Under the pieces are notes generated by a model. That model was not told the DNA's origin. It worked only from the letters and a program-made list of their open reading frames with translations, and did not search any database. From Candidatus Aalborgiella aggregata (GTDB lineage Bacteria; Pseudomonadota; Gammaproteobacteria; Burkholderiales; Burkholderiaceae_C), in NCBI GenBank assembly GCA_016705065.1, contig JADIYY010000001.1, positions 1,054,001 through 1,118,000 on the forward strand: a DNA stretch of 64,000 nt, read 5' to 3'. Positions 7,815 through 17,644 of this stretch are shown here, piece after piece (the stretch's first letter is position 1; the number at the start of each line of letters is the position of its first letter). The position numbers and the translations under genes are program-made.

Positions 7815-8177
7815 TCAGTGTTCGCCTTTGGTTTTCAGCAAACCTGCAAGCCGGTTGCCTTGCTTTTGCGGGCCGCCAATGGGGAACAATTCATGCAAGT
7901 TGTGGTTGCTGCCGCGCTGCTCGTCCCACACTTTGGAGAAATGCCAAATCATGACGCGAACCTGCGCTTGCACACGGTGTTCTTCATAGTATTCTCGCAA
8001 AAATCGAATAACCTCCCAGTGCTCGGGTTTTAATTCCAAGCCTTCTGTTGCAGCACGGGCGCGAGCAAAATCTTCGCTCCAATCGTCCAAATTTTTCAGG
8101 TAGCCTTCGGTATCGGTTTCGATGATGGTGCCGTCAGGCAATATCGTTTGGGTTAACACGGGTTCAGACAAAGTCAT
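7815..8177 (-). CDS. DsrC/TusE-family protein lacking both conserved cysteines
   Basis: A 120-residue member of the DsrC/TusE/RspA family: fold-specific EGYLKNLDDWSEDFARARA, then LKPEHWEVIRFLREYYEEH, and LHELFPIG. The C-terminal arm reads GNRLAGLLKTKGEH, where true DsrC has Cys at both ends of the equivalent stretch; here they are Asn and Glu, and the protein has no Cys at all. It therefore cannot carry a trisulfide and belongs with the Cys-less, RspA-type regulatory members. It overlaps the dsrN start by 4 bases. Confidence 0.85.
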   Translation of the reverse strand: MTLSEPVLTQTILPDGTIIETDTEGYLKNLDDWSEDFARARAATEGLELKPEHWEVIRFLREYYEEHRVQAQVRVMIWHFSKVWDEQRGSNHNLHELFPIGGPQKQGNRLAGLLKTKGEH

Positions 8178-9574
8178 TGCGATCGCTCCTTCTTTTTATC
8201 CCGAACAAAAGCTACAAATTGTGCTACCCACTGCGACGACGCATTGTGATGCAGGTGTGTATATGATGCCAAGACGTTTTTGTATAGCAAACCATCGTGT
8301 TTGCCATCGGCACCATGTCCACGTTTGACACGGTAGGCATATTTCATATCGGGTGAGACATTTTCAAGGCTGGAGTAATGAAACTCATGACCCCTTATGG
8401 TTTGTTTTGCATGATCTTGATTTGCATCAAACCAAAGTGCATCTGTGCTTGTTTCAAGCTCGACGTAACCGCGTCCAATGGGTTTGGCATGCATCTGAAC
8501 GTCAGCAGGAATAGCACCCACCATGTCGTAGCTTTTATCATTCCAGCGTATGCTGCGCGCCAAATACATCAAGCCGCCACATTCGGCATAGACGGGTAAA
8601 CCATCTTCAATGGCTGTATGCAATTGCTGACGCAGCAGGACATTACCTTCTAACAAGGGCATGAACATTTCAGGGAAGCCACCACCGATGAAGATGCCAT
8701 CCACATCTGGCAAAGCTGCATCTTGCAAAGTATCAAACGGCACCAGTTCAACACCCGCATTTTCAAATGCCAACAAATCGTCTTGATAGTAAAAGCCAAA
8801 CGCTTTGTCTTGTGCGATGCCAATGCGTAAATCTTTTTTAATTGGCGATGGGCTAGCGACTACTGATACTTTCTCTAATTGCTCTGGGTTAATGCTTTGA
8901 TTGGCCACGTTCAGAACACGGTCTAAATTCACGCCTTTTGCAATCAGCTCGCCCATAGTGTTGACACGTTGTGCGGCATCGTCCAATTCGTGGTTGGGCA
9001 TCAAGCCCAAGTGGCGTTCTGTGACAGACAATTGTGCATCGTGGCCAATAGCACCCAGCACTTCCACATCGGTGTAATGCTCAATCACCGCCCGTAATTT
9101 GGCTTCATGCCGCGAACCACCAATTTTGTTCAATATCACACCTGCAATGCGAATAGCAGGGTCAAAGGCTTGGTAACCCAATATCAATGGCGCGATGCCG
9201 CGCGTCATACCGCGCGCATCTAAAACCAGCACCACGGGCAAATCCAGTAGTTTGGCCAACGCCGCATTGCTGTTGCTGCCGTCCAGCGCCAAGCCGTCAT
9301 AGAGGCCTTTGTTACCTTCAAAAATGCTGATGTTGGCATGGTGACTGTGTGTGGCAAATATCGCTTCGATTTGCGCGTGCGACATCAGGTAAGGGTCGAG
9401 ATTGAAACAAGCTCGACCACTGGCTTGTGCCAGCCACATGGGGTCAATATAATCTGGCCCTTTTTTGAACGGCTGAACCCTTAAACCGCGTTGTGTTAAC
9501 GCAGCGCAAATGCCAACGGTGATGGTGGTTTTACCTGACGACTTGTGCGCAGCCGAAATAAGCAGGCGCGACAT
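8174..9574 (-). CDS. dsrN: DsrN, siroheme amidase (cobyrinate a,c-diamide synthase family)
   Basis: A 466-residue glutamine-dependent amidotransferase of the CobB/CbiA family. Seen: the ATP-binding loop AAHKSSGKTTITVGI near the N-terminus, conserved KKGPDYIDP, and a C-terminal class I glutamine amidotransferase domain with the nucleophilic Cys in VYAECGGLMYLA. In dsr clusters this enzyme is proposed to amidate siroheme for DsrAB. Gap to dsrP is 6 bases and the downstream dsrC paralogue overlaps it by 4. Confidence 0.9.
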   Translation of the reverse strand: MSRLLISAAHKSSGKTTITVGICAALTQRGLRVQPFKKGPDYIDPMWLAQASGRACFNLDPYLMSHAQIEAIFATHSHHANISIFEGNKGLYDGLALDGSNSNAALAKLLDLPVVLVLDARGMTRGIAPLILGYQAFDPAIRIAGVILNKIGGSRHEAKLRAVIEHYTDVEVLGAIGHDAQLSVTERHLGLMPNHELDDAAQRVNTMGELIAKGVNLDRVLNVANQSINPEQLEKVSVVASPSPIKKDLRIGIAQDKAFGFYYQDDLLAFENAGVELVPFDTLQDAALPDVDGIFIGGGFPEMFMPLLEGNVLLRQQLHTAIEDGLPVYAECGGLMYLARSIRWNDKSYDMVGAIPADVQMHAKPIGRGYVELETSTDALWFDANQDHAKQTIRGHEFHYSSLENVSPDMKYAYRVKRGHGADGKHDGLLYKNVLASYTHLHHNASSQWVAQFVAFVRDKKKERSQ

Positions 9575-9580
9575 GCATCG

Positions 9581-10825
9581 TTAGGCGCTTGCGCCTGCAG
9601 GTTTAGTGCTGGCTGCAGGAGCAGGTATTCTGGACGACTGCAAAGCCACATCGTCTAGGCGCTCTGGCAAGATGTTGAGCAACTTCACAACCAACAATAC
9701 AATCAAACCAGCAATGGCCACACCGCCAAAACCCAAAAGAATTTCTGGCAAGCTGGGTGTATAAGAGGCCACCACGCCGTCATAAAACGTGCTTCGAACT
9801 TGTTTGCCTGGGAACATCACGATGGGGAACGCTTGACCACCCACAATAGTCACATACATTTGGGCAAACGCGCCCAACACCACCAGAGCTGTAGCAGCCA
9901 CAATGCGGCTGCGCATTTGGGCGATTTGTGGGTGCAGCAACAAACTAAATGGCAATACAGTGCCCAATACGATTTGCCCCAACCAGAATAGAACGGTATA
10001 AACACCACCATCTAACAAGATGAAACGTTCAAAATCGTGGTGCTTGGTGAAGTACATATTGGTCAAGTGATAGACCAATACAAAGTAAAAACCCACTGCG
10101 ACGAAGATGGCTTGTAATCGCGCTAATTTGGCTACCATTTCATCGCCCAGCGGACGCCCTGCCCCACGGTGTGCCAACAGCAAAACCAAAATAAACAAGG
10201 CCAAACCATAGCTCAGAGACAAGGCGATGAACAAGGGTGCAATCATTGCGGAGTCATAAGCTTGACGAGCGACCAAGAAACCAAAAATAGAACCTGTACC
10301 TGTTGTCAAAGCCACACGCCAAACAAATGCAAACAAACCTGCCAGTGGTGTGAAACGGTTCATCTTGTGTTCCATCATGGTCCACAAATAAGCGATGACA
10401 AAGCCCATGAAGCCAGAATACAAAAAGATATTCATGGCAAAAATCGATTTGAAGTTGTAATGCGTCATGGCCACGATCAAACGATCTGGTCGACCCAAGT
10501 CCAACATCAAAACCGTTAACCCACCCAGCAGCAATGCAACGGCCAAAACACCCGATAAAGGTGCCAGCGATTTGTAATCCGTCTTACCAAAGACCGATGA
10601 CATGGATGCCACGTTCAAAGCACCTGAAGCCGCTACCACCAAGAAAACCGCAAATACGTGTGGCATGCCCCAAATGATTTGGTTGTTCATGCCTGTCACG
10701 ATATGGCCATTGTGTTCCATGTACCAAACGGCGAGCATGCCAACCAAAGCGATCAAGCCCAAACCTGCCAGCAGCATGTAGTAGCCTGTGCTTTTGCCCT
10801 CTAATTTACGTAACGCAATTTTCAT
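9581..10825 (-). CDS. dsrP: DsrP, NrfD-type membrane subunit of DsrMKJOP
   Basis: A 414-residue polytopic membrane protein of the NrfD/PsrC family with about ten hydrophobic segments (for example GYYMLLAGLGLIALVG, FLVVAASGALNVASM and the C-terminal GFGGVAIAGLIVLLVVK). As part of DsrMKJOP it is expected to exchange electrons with the quinone pool through DsrO. It follows dsrO by 42 bases. Nothing anomalous is seen. Confidence 0.93.
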   Translation of the reverse strand: MKIALRKLEGKSTGYYMLLAGLGLIALVGMLAVWYMEHNGHIVTGMNNQIIWGMPHVFAVFLVVAASGALNVASMSSVFGKTDYKSLAPLSGVLAVALLLGGLTVLMLDLGRPDRLIVAMTHYNFKSIFAMNIFLYSGFMGFVIAYLWTMMEHKMNRFTPLAGLFAFVWRVALTTGTGSIFGFLVARQAYDSAMIAPLFIALSLSYGLALFILVLLLAHRGAGRPLGDEMVAKLARLQAIFVAVGFYFVLVYHLTNMYFTKHHDFERFILLDGGVYTVLFWLGQIVLGTVLPFSLLLHPQIAQMRSRIVAATALVVLGAFAQMYVTIVGGQAFPIVMFPGKQVRSTFYDGVVASYTPSLPEILLGFGGVAIAGLIVLLVVKLLNILPERLDDVALQSSRIPAPAASTKPAGASA

Positions 10826-10867
10826 AATGTTTTTACCTCTTGGCGCAAGCTGTACCGCTATTTAGCA

Positions 10868-11665
10868 CTAAATACCAATGTAACGAACACCGGTGTTCAA
10901 GTCTAAGTTTTCACGAACTTGGCGTGTAGCCAATGTCGCCACCTTTTTAGCAATGTCGCTTTCGGGGTTGTTTAAATCACCGAACAGTATGGCTTCGTGA
11001 CCCGCAGATGCGCAAGCGCTGACGCAGGCAGGACTCTCGCCCTTATCAACTTTGTGAACACACAAGGTACACCCTTCAACTGTTCCCATGCCACGTGGCA
11101 CATCAGGTTTTTGATTGCTCAAAGGTTCGTGCACAAAAGAGCGCGCTTTGTATGGGCACGCCATCACACAGTAACGACATCCGATGCAAATGTGTTTGTC
11201 TACCAAGACGATGCCGTCTACGCGCTTGAACGATGCACCTGTTGGGCACACGTCTACGCAAGGTGGCTCGGCACAGTGTTGGCACATCATGGGCAATGAC
11301 TGTGTTTTACCGGTTTTGACTTCTTTGATTTCGATCTTGCGAATCCATTGTGAATCCGTTGGCAAGGTACCGCCAGATAAGCCATTTTCGGTATTGCAAG
11401 CAGTCACGCAATCGGTACAGCCACTGCTGCACTTGCCACTGTCAATCAACATACCCCAACGTACTTTGCTATCTGCACCTTTGCTGGCGCCATCGGTTGC
11501 CGGCGCAGCTTGTGCCACTTCAATCAAACGAACACCTGGTGCAATCAAAGCACCCGCAATACCCGCAGTGGCAGCAATACCTAAAAACCCGCGTCGGCTG
11601 GCATTTGGTTTTGCTTCTGTATCCACAGAGTTGGTATTTTCTGGAGTTGAATTTTCTGAGTTCAT
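10868..11665 (-). CDS. dsrO: DsrO, periplasmic Tat-exported iron-sulfur subunit
   Basis: A 265-residue ferredoxin-like protein. A twin-arginine signal (ASRRGFLGIAATAGIAGAL, about residues 23-41) shows export by Tat. Four cysteine groups follow: CSSGCTDCVTAC, CQHCAEPPCVDVC, CIGCRYCVMAC and CTLCVHK with CVSAC, enough for several [4Fe-4S] clusters. It links DsrJ and DsrP in the transmembrane complex. Its ATG overlaps the dsrJ stop by 4 bases, so the genes are translationally coupled. Confidence 0.95.
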   Translation of the reverse strand: MNSENSTPENTNSVDTEAKPNASRRGFLGIAATAGIAGALIAPGVRLIEVAQAAPATDGASKGADSKVRWGMLIDSGKCSSGCTDCVTACNTENGLSGGTLPTDSQWIRKIEIKEVKTGKTQSLPMMCQHCAEPPCVDVCPTGASFKRVDGIVLVDKHICIGCRYCVMACPYKARSFVHEPLSNQKPDVPRGMGTVEGCTLCVHKVDKGESPACVSACASAGHEAILFGDLNNPESDIAKKVATLATRQVRENLDLNTGVRYIGI

Positions 11666-12168
11666 GGCTTCACCTGTTGCTGCACAACGACTTGACGCAG
11701 TTTCATACTGGCTGCTGATTCAGCCGAATTCCCATGTGGTGAAACCAGTGGATGAAACGCAGTTGGCGCGGGTTTGCTGGCATGGCATTCAAAGCAATCA
11801 ATCTTGACTGCGGTGAAATTATGGCAACTTTGGCAAAAATTTGATCCGCTGGCATTGACACTGTTCGTGGTCTTGCTGGCATGGCATTCGATACATGCTT
11901 TCAAGCTATTTTTGCCAGTGCGAATACCACCGCGCATGGTATCGTCACGCTGATGTTTCAACATGTCACCGTGGTTGCGGCGCATGAATGCGGGATCAGC
12001 GACGCATTCACCACCCTTGGCCTTTTCAACGATGGGCGCAGAGACTCGCGACCCAGCTGTCTTAGTGCCTTCAGCAGCCATAGCCCATGTTGCTGCGAGC
12101 GTGATGAAGGCTAACAACATCAAACGCAACAAAGCACCCAAACTAGGCAAGCGAAAGGTCAGTGCCAT
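11662..12168 (-). CDS. dsrJ: DsrJ, periplasmic triheme cytochrome c
   Basis: The chosen start at 12168 gives 168 residues with a signal segment (LLRLMLLAFITLAATWAMA) and follows the dsrL stop by 4 bases; the open frame extends upstream into dsrL but only as a shadow. Three c-heme motifs are present: CIECH (92-96), CQSCH (112-116) and CFECH (125-129), the count expected of DsrJ. It works in the periplasmic part of DsrMKJOP. Confidence 0.93.
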   Translation of the reverse strand: MALTFRLPSLGALLRLMLLAFITLAATWAMAAEGTKTAGSRVSAPIVEKAKGGECVADPAFMRRNHGDMLKHQRDDTMRGGIRTGKNSLKACIECHASKTTNSVNASGSNFCQSCHNFTAVKIDCFECHASKPAPTAFHPLVSPHGNSAESAASMKLRQVVVQQQVKP

Positions 12169-12172
12169 AAAC

Positions 12173-14149
12173 TTACTCTCCCAGACCCATCTGAATATAG
12201 CCTGTAGGGCAAACATCAGCGCAAATATGGCAACCAATACATTTAGCGTAGTTGGTATCAACATAGCGCCCAGTGGTTGATTTCGCTTTGGGAACTTTAA
12301 ATACGGCTGTTTGCGGGCAGTAAACCACACAGTTATCGCATTCAAAACATTGTCCACAGCTCATGCAGCGTTTAGCTTCGGCTACTGCTTGCGCTTCCAG
12401 CAATGGATGCAGGCGCTCTTCAAAGTTATTCAATGCTTCAACAGCTGTCAAGTTGGTGACATTGCGCACGTTGCGATTGATTGACGGAAAATGCCCTAAG
12501 AACAACTCTTTATGTGAAATCACATAACGGTCAGAGCGGTTGTCGAAGTTGTGGATAGCAGCAGTGCTCTTATCTGTACCGCGAATTGGTTCATGCACTT
12601 CGCTGAAAGTGAGACCTTTCTCGACCATCTTGCGAGTCAAATCGAATGAGTGCACGTCAATTTTAGGACGTTTTTCAAGCGCTTCACCTTGGAGGAAGCG
12701 ATCAATGCCGTCAGCCGCAATTGCACCGTGACCAATAGCTGTTGTCAACAAGTGTGGACGCACAACGTCACCGCCAACAAAGATGCCTTCTTGACCTTGA
12801 ACCTGGTAATTCTTGTCGCTGTTGATGGCACCCTTGCCATTGTTAAATTCTTCAAGACCTGTGAAATCAACCGCTTGACCAATTGCCGAAACAATCAAAT
12901 CGGCTGGAATATCCTCTTCTGTGCCCTCGATGTTTTTGATATCCAAGCGACCACCAACAATTTTTGCTTCGCACTGAATCACACGCAATGCAGTTGCTCG
13001 GCCATCAGCACCGCGAACAATAGACAACGGCACCATGCCGCCACGAATCGAAATACCCTCAGACAGCGCGTGTTCAACTTCATGTTTTGAAGCTTGCATT
13101 TTGTCAATCGCAAAAATAGTCGTCAATGTGACTTCAGCACCTTGACGTGCAGAAGCAGAAGCCACATCATGTGCCACATGTCCAGCAATGGCAAACTCAG
13201 GGCGATCAGACTCGTTAATTTTATCAATGTGACCTAAACGACGCGCGACAGTTGCAACGTCAATGGATGTGTCACCACCACCAACCACCACAACACGTTT
13301 ACCCACATGACGTAAACGACCATCGTTAAACGCTTTCAGGAACGAAGTAGCTGTAACCACGTTGGGTGCATCAGCACCTTCCACAGCCAACGCACGACCA
13401 GCTTGTGCGCCTAAGCCCAAAAATACGGCATCGTAATCCGCACGAATCTGGGTCATGGTGATGTCTGTACCAATGCGGCAGTTCATGCGTGCCTCAACAC
13501 CTAAATCTAAAATTCGTTGAATTTCAGCGTCCAAGACATCGCGTGGGGTACGGAATCCAGGAATGCCGTAGCGCATCATGCCACCAAGCTCGGCACGTTC
13601 ATCAAAAATAGTGACTGAGTGACCTTTTAAAGCCAATTGATATGCGGCTGACATACCAGCTGGCCCACCACCAATAACGGCTACCTTTTTGCCGCTAGAT
13701 GCCTCTGATTTTTTATAAGCGATTTTGTTTTGAATCGCGTAATCACCCAAAAAATGCTCGACTGAGTTGATACCAACAAAATCTTCAACTTGGTTACGAT
13801 TGCAACCTGACTCACATGGTGCTGGGCAAACTCGGCCCATCACGGAAGGAAATGGGTTGGCTTCAGTCAAACGGCGGAACGCATATTCTTGCCAACTCAT
13901 GCTGGGTTTACCATCGCTACCGACAGGTGGTTTCTCAATACCACGAACAATATTCAAATAGCCGCGAATATCTTCACCTGCAGGACAGCTTCCTTGGCAT
14001 GGCGGTGCACTTTGAATATATGTGGGGCACTTATGCGAATGATCAGCATCAAAAATTGCTTTTTGGAACGAGCTGTAAGTATTAGCGCCGTCTTTAAATC
14101 GACGGAACGTAATTGGTTTGGTGGCGGTCGGTTCTGCAATGCTCGACAT
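12173..14149 (-). CDS. dsrL: DsrL, NAD(P)H-linked iron-sulfur flavoprotein
   Basis: A 658-residue protein similar to the small subunit of glutamate synthase. Seen: N-terminal Fe-S cysteines (CPTYIQSAPPCQGSCPAGED, CPAPCESGCNRNQVED), FAD-binding VIGGGPAGMSAAYQLA, NAD(P)-binding VVVGGGDTSIDVATVARR, and a C-terminal ferredoxin domain (CMSCGQCFECDNC, CIGCHICADVCPTG). DsrL is known to interact with DsrAB and is essential for stored-sulfur oxidation in Allochromatium, passing electrons to NAD(P). The C-terminal ferredoxin domain is complete. Confidence 0.95.
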   Translation of the reverse strand: MSSIAEPTATKPITFRRFKDGANTYSSFQKAIFDADHSHKCPTYIQSAPPCQGSCPAGEDIRGYLNIVRGIEKPPVGSDGKPSMSWQEYAFRRLTEANPFPSVMGRVCPAPCESGCNRNQVEDFVGINSVEHFLGDYAIQNKIAYKKSEASSGKKVAVIGGGPAGMSAAYQLALKGHSVTIFDERAELGGMMRYGIPGFRTPRDVLDAEIQRILDLGVEARMNCRIGTDITMTQIRADYDAVFLGLGAQAGRALAVEGADAPNVVTATSFLKAFNDGRLRHVGKRVVVVGGGDTSIDVATVARRLGHIDKINESDRPEFAIAGHVAHDVASASARQGAEVTLTTIFAIDKMQASKHEVEHALSEGISIRGGMVPLSIVRGADGRATALRVIQCEAKIVGGRLDIKNIEGTEEDIPADLIVSAIGQAVDFTGLEEFNNGKGAINSDKNYQVQGQEGIFVGGDVVRPHLLTTAIGHGAIAADGIDRFLQGEALEKRPKIDVHSFDLTRKMVEKGLTFSEVHEPIRGTDKSTAAIHNFDNRSDRYVISHKELFLGHFPSINRNVRNVTNLTAVEALNNFEERLHPLLEAQAVAEAKRCMSCGQCFECDNCVVYCPQTAVFKVPKAKSTTGRYVDTNYAKCIGCHICADVCPTGYIQMGLGE

Positions 14150-14194
14150 GTGTTGTACTCCTGAACTATTTGTAAATTTTGCGAAAAATATTGT

Positions 14195-15688
14195 TTATTT
14201 ATCACCCAAACGAATGGCTTTGCTCACCAATTGGTGAACGCCACCCACCATGCTCATATTGAATCCGTAATAAGGTAAAACCTTGGTGAATTGCGCTTTG
14301 CAAATCGCGCAGATGGTTGCCATAAAGTTAACTTGGTGGTCATCGACCAAATGCTTCAATGCCTCCATACGTGGAAGTGCACCTTTGACACGCACTTCCA
14401 TCATGTCATCCGATAGCAAACCGCCACCGCCACCGCAACAGAATGTGCTTTCGTGAATGGTGTTGGGTGCCATGTCATGGAAATGGTTGGCTACCGATGT
14501 GATAATGCGTCGTGGAATAATGAATTGCCCGCCAACCATGTTGCCCATGCGTGATGCCCGCGCCACATTGCAAGAATCATGGAAGGTGATGATTTTGTTG
14601 TCGTTGGCTTCTTTGTCGAATTGCAAAGCGCCGCGTTGAATCAAATCATCCGTCACTTCACATATGTGCTGTGGAACAGGATAACGCGGGTCTAGATAGT
14701 CAAAAGGTCCGATCAGCGTATTCCAGAAGCTGTATGCCACGCGCCAAGCGTGACCACATTCACCGACCACGATGCGTTTAACACCCAATTCAAGAGCGGC
14801 TTCTTTAACGCGCATAGAAATGTTACGCATTTGCTCATAGTTGCCTATAAACATGCCAAAGTTACCAGCTTCTGACGCATGTGAACTGAGCGTCCAGCTG
14901 ATACCCGCAGCATGGAACACTTTGGCATAGCCAATCAAACTCTCCACATGCGGTTCAGAGAAAAAGTCAGCCGATGGTGTGATGAGCAGAACTTCAGCAC
15001 CTTTCACATCGAGTGGAAACAAGACATCAACTCCTGTTTCGTCTTTGGTATCTTCTGCCAGGCCTTCCAAGGTATCGACTAAAGCTGGCCCAGGAATTCC
15101 TAAGTTGTTACCAATACGGTGTACTTTGCCGATAATTTCATTGCTGTATTTTTGTCCCATGCCCACACTGGCCATGATTTCACGTGCCGCCATGGTCACT
15201 TCAGCCGTGTCAATACCATAAGGGCAGAATACAGAACAACGACGGCATTCTGAGCACTGATGGAAATAGGAATACCATTCGTCTAGAACGTCGCGGGTCA
15301 GATCAACCGCACCTACTAATTTAGGGAAATATTTACCAGCAAAAGTAAAGTAACGGCGGTAAATTTTCCGCATCAAATCTTGACGTGCAACCGGCATGTT
15401 TTTAGGATCAGCTGTTCCCAAAAAGTAATGGCATTTGTCAGAACATGCACCACAATGGACGCATGTGTCCATGTAAACTTGTAGCGAACGGTATTTGCCC
15501 AACAACTCGCCCATTTTGGCGATGGCTTTTTCCTGCCAGTTTTCGACCAGTTCTTCAGGGAAACCAACCGCCTTTTGAATCGGAGCAGCTGCTACAAATG
15601 GCTTGAGGTGAGACGTAGCACCAACTTGCACCAAAGGGATAACAGGGTAGCTTTTAATCTTAGGGGTTTCAAATGCTGCAGTTGCCAT
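14195..15688 (-). CDS. dsrK: DsrK, HdrD-like iron-sulfur catalytic subunit
   Basis: A 497-residue cytoplasmic-face protein related to the heterodisulfide reductase catalytic subunit. Two ferredoxin-like clusters (CVHCGACSDKCHYF near residue 75, CSECRRCSVFCPYG near 150) are followed by two CCG-type regions: HDSCNVARASR and the noncanonical STFCCGGGGGLLSDD. DsrK is thought to act on the DsrC trisulfide or disulfide. The gap to dsrM is 39 bases. Confidence 0.95.
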   Translation of the reverse strand: MATAAFETPKIKSYPVIPLVQVGATSHLKPFVAAAPIQKAVGFPEELVENWQEKAIAKMGELLGKYRSLQVYMDTCVHCGACSDKCHYFLGTADPKNMPVARQDLMRKIYRRYFTFAGKYFPKLVGAVDLTRDVLDEWYSYFHQCSECRRCSVFCPYGIDTAEVTMAAREIMASVGMGQKYSNEIIGKVHRIGNNLGIPGPALVDTLEGLAEDTKDETGVDVLFPLDVKGAEVLLITPSADFFSEPHVESLIGYAKVFHAAGISWTLSSHASEAGNFGMFIGNYEQMRNISMRVKEAALELGVKRIVVGECGHAWRVAYSFWNTLIGPFDYLDPRYPVPQHICEVTDDLIQRGALQFDKEANDNKIITFHDSCNVARASRMGNMVGGQFIIPRRIITSVANHFHDMAPNTIHESTFCCGGGGGLLSDDMMEVRVKGALPRMEALKHLVDDHQVNFMATICAICKAQFTKVLPYYGFNMSMVGGVHQLVSKAIRLGDK

Positions 15689-15727
15689 GTATGTGTATTC
15701 GCTGAAGTGGATTTGCTTCGTGTTGGA

Positions 15728-16462
15728 CTAGCTACGCTTTTCTAATCCAGCAGCCCAAGAACTGATATGCCTAACTTCACGGGCGTTATCCACCTGATTA
15801 CGTGTTGGGCTGAAGAAAATACCTGGTGCGTGCAGCAATTTGCTGATTGGGAAAATAATCATCAGCAATGCAACCAATGTCAAATGCACCAACAATACAG
15901 GGTCTGCCGGCAAAGGCTGCAAATCGAATCGCATGAGACCCAGCATGAATAATTTAACGGCAATGATGTCTGTGTGGGCCACGAATTTCATAGCGAGACC
16001 ACTCATGCCGATGGCAATTAATAACACCAGCATCAAATGATCAGATGGTGTAGAGATATAACGAACGCGATCTACCAGCCAGCGTCTGGCCCATAAACCG
16101 AAAAGTGCTGCCACCATGGCAAATCCTGCGTATATACCAATCGATTGAATCAATGCAATGGGTAGCCAAACTGGATCTTGAAAATAGCGCAAGTGACGCA
16201 GAGTCACAACCAATAATGCCGCATGAAAAGTCCATCCAAAAATCCAAGTCCATAGACTAGATTTGAATAAACTTTCAAAAAAAACTACTTCTCTGGCCAT
16301 GCGCCAGCCCACACCCGATTTAGTTAGGGGTGCAGGAGTGGTCGGAATTTTTAAAGGCGCAGGCGCTCTCGCATAAGTGCGAATTTTGAGAGCCACCCCA
16401 ACAACTAAGATAACAGTGGCAAGATAAAACAAAGCCGCATAAACAATGGTCAGCAATGACAT
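15728..16462 (-). CDS. dsrM: DsrM, diheme b-type membrane cytochrome (NarI-like)
   Basis: The ATG at 16462 preceded by AGGA is preferred over an in-frame TTG two codons earlier, giving 244 residues. The protein has about five or six hydrophobic helices, with histidines such as those in FHAALLVVTLRHLRYF and LLVHLTLVALLM suited to ligate b hemes, as in NarI. It passes electrons between DsrK and quinone. Confidence 0.92.
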   Translation of the reverse strand: MSLLTIVYAALFYLATVILVVGVALKIRTYARAPAPLKIPTTPAPLTKSGVGWRMAREVVFFESLFKSSLWTWIFGWTFHAALLVVTLRHLRYFQDPVWLPIALIQSIGIYAGFAMVAALFGLWARRWLVDRVRYISTPSDHLMLVLLIAIGMSGLAMKFVAHTDIIAVKLFMLGLMRFDLQPLPADPVLLVHLTLVALLMIIFPISKLLHAPGIFFSPTRNQVDNAREVRHISSWAAGLEKRS

Positions 16463-16508
16463 TACCAAATCCTGTTCTTATGTTGAGAATGGCTACTTCG
16501 CTGACAAA

Positions 16509-16850
16509 TTAAATACAACCAGTTGGCTTTGGCAAGCCAGCAATCTTACAAGCTTGCTTAGCTGGACCGTATGGGAACAAGTCGTACAAATACTTGCTAT
16601 TGCCCTTCTCCTCGCCGAATTTCTTGCCAATTGCTTTGGTCAACACACGAACTGCGGGTGCAATTTGGAATTCGTTGTAATACTCACGTAAAAAGTCAAC
16701 AACTTCCCAGTGGTTGTCAGTCATCTCGACCTTTTCTTCAACAGCCATGTGCAAAGCTGCATCTCTGTCCCATTCAGCCAAGTTCAATAAAAAACCTTCT
16801 TCGTCAGTTTCGTAAGTTTTACCGTTAATCTCGAAAGCCATGTGATTCAC
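16509..16850 (-). CDS. dsrC: DsrC, canonical two-cysteine sulfur carrier
   Basis: A 113-residue DsrC. The C-terminal arm is CKIAGLPKPTGCI, with the penultimate Cys and the second Cys 11 residues before it, both needed to carry sulfur as a trisulfide between DsrEFH, DsrAB and DsrMK. The fold motifs EGFLLNLAEWDRDAA and VVDFLREYYNEF are intact. It is the only one of four family members in the window with both cysteines. It lies between dsrH and dsrM. Confidence 0.97.
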   Translation of the reverse strand: MNHMAFEINGKTYETDEEGFLLNLAEWDRDAALHMAVEEKVEMTDNHWEVVDFLREYYNEFQIAPAVRVLTKAIGKKFGEEKGNSKYLYDLFPYGPAKQACKIAGLPKPTGCI

Positions 16851-16904
16851 TCCTGTTAAAAATAATAAAAACCATCTACCAAATTAGCGCAAAGCCGTTA
16901 GGGC

Positions 16905-17204
16905 TTAGAGCCAAGAATTTGATGTGCTGTATTGTGCAACCAAATCGACAAAGCCACTGTAATCGACCAGCGTAACGCCTTCGATTGCTTTTGCAGTGAC
17001 GCCGCGCGCATCCATGTCTGGTTGCAAGGCATAAACCTTCAATGTGCTGCAAGCTGAACGAATAGCCGCTTCAGCGGTACTGCCCTTGGTAGCAGCATAA
17101 ATAGCGTCTTCAATGAGCAGCAAACCTTGTCCAGGTTGCGCCATACGCAAACATGTATCCAAGCTGGTCGACTGAAACGGTGATTTATTAACAATATTCA
17201 ACAT
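16905..17204 (-). CDS. dsrH: DsrH, sulfur-relay subunit
   Basis: A 99-residue TusB-type protein, third subunit of the DsrE2F2H2 hexamer. The N-terminal MLNIVNKSPF and the Cys in LDTCLRMAQPGQGLLLIEDA (Cys18) match the family. It helps pass sulfur to DsrC in the cytosol. Gap to dsrF is 29 bases. Confidence 0.93.
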   Translation of the reverse strand: MLNIVNKSPFQSTSLDTCLRMAQPGQGLLLIEDAIYAATKGSTAEAAIRSACSTLKVYALQPDMDARGVTAKAIEGVTLVDYSGFVDLVAQYSTSNSWL

Positions 17205-17233
17205 ATGTATTTACTCTTATCTGTTCGGTCTGT

Positions 17234-17617
17234 TTAGAAACTGAGGATAACGTCCTGCTCAGCCATGAGCTCACCCATGGCTTTAGCGTCAAGAACTTCG
17301 ACTGGTACCAAGAGATCACTCTCAGTTAAACCACGTTGCTCCAATGATTGCTTGTCTACATACAGCTTTTCCACATCGTAGCCATCGAGTGCACGGTAAC
17401 TTGGCGAAAAATTCTTGATGCCGATATCTTTGGTTTGTTGGCCTTTAACCAATTCGTAAACACCATCATCGACGAATACCAGACTCACGTCTTGATCGAA
17501 AGTTGCCGTAATTAAAACGACTTCTAAGCTTTCAAGCGCATAAATGGTTCCGTATGGCGCTTTACGATTGACAAACATGAATTTCTTCACTTTGGGACCT
17601 GATTGTTGCTCGCTCAT
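17234..17617 (-). CDS. dsrF: DsrF, sulfur-relay subunit
   Basis: A 127-residue TusC-type protein. It contains no cysteine, as expected for this structural subunit of DsrEFH; the core KKFMFVNRKAPYGTIYALES is typical. Located between dsrE and dsrH with short gaps. Confidence 0.93.
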   Translation of the reverse strand: MSEQQSGPKVKKFMFVNRKAPYGTIYALESLEVVLITATFDQDVSLVFVDDGVYELVKGQQTKDIGIKNFSPSYRALDGYDVEKLYVDKQSLEQRGLTESDLLVPVEVLDAKAMGELMAEQDVILSF

Positions 17618-17644
17618 ATTGGGATTTCTTTCTGAAACAAAAGT

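Noticed and set aside
11662..12357. Longer dsrJ reading starting inside dsrL
   Set aside because: The extra residues overlap the dsrL ferredoxin domain and precede the signal peptide; the ATG at 12168 gives the expected protein.
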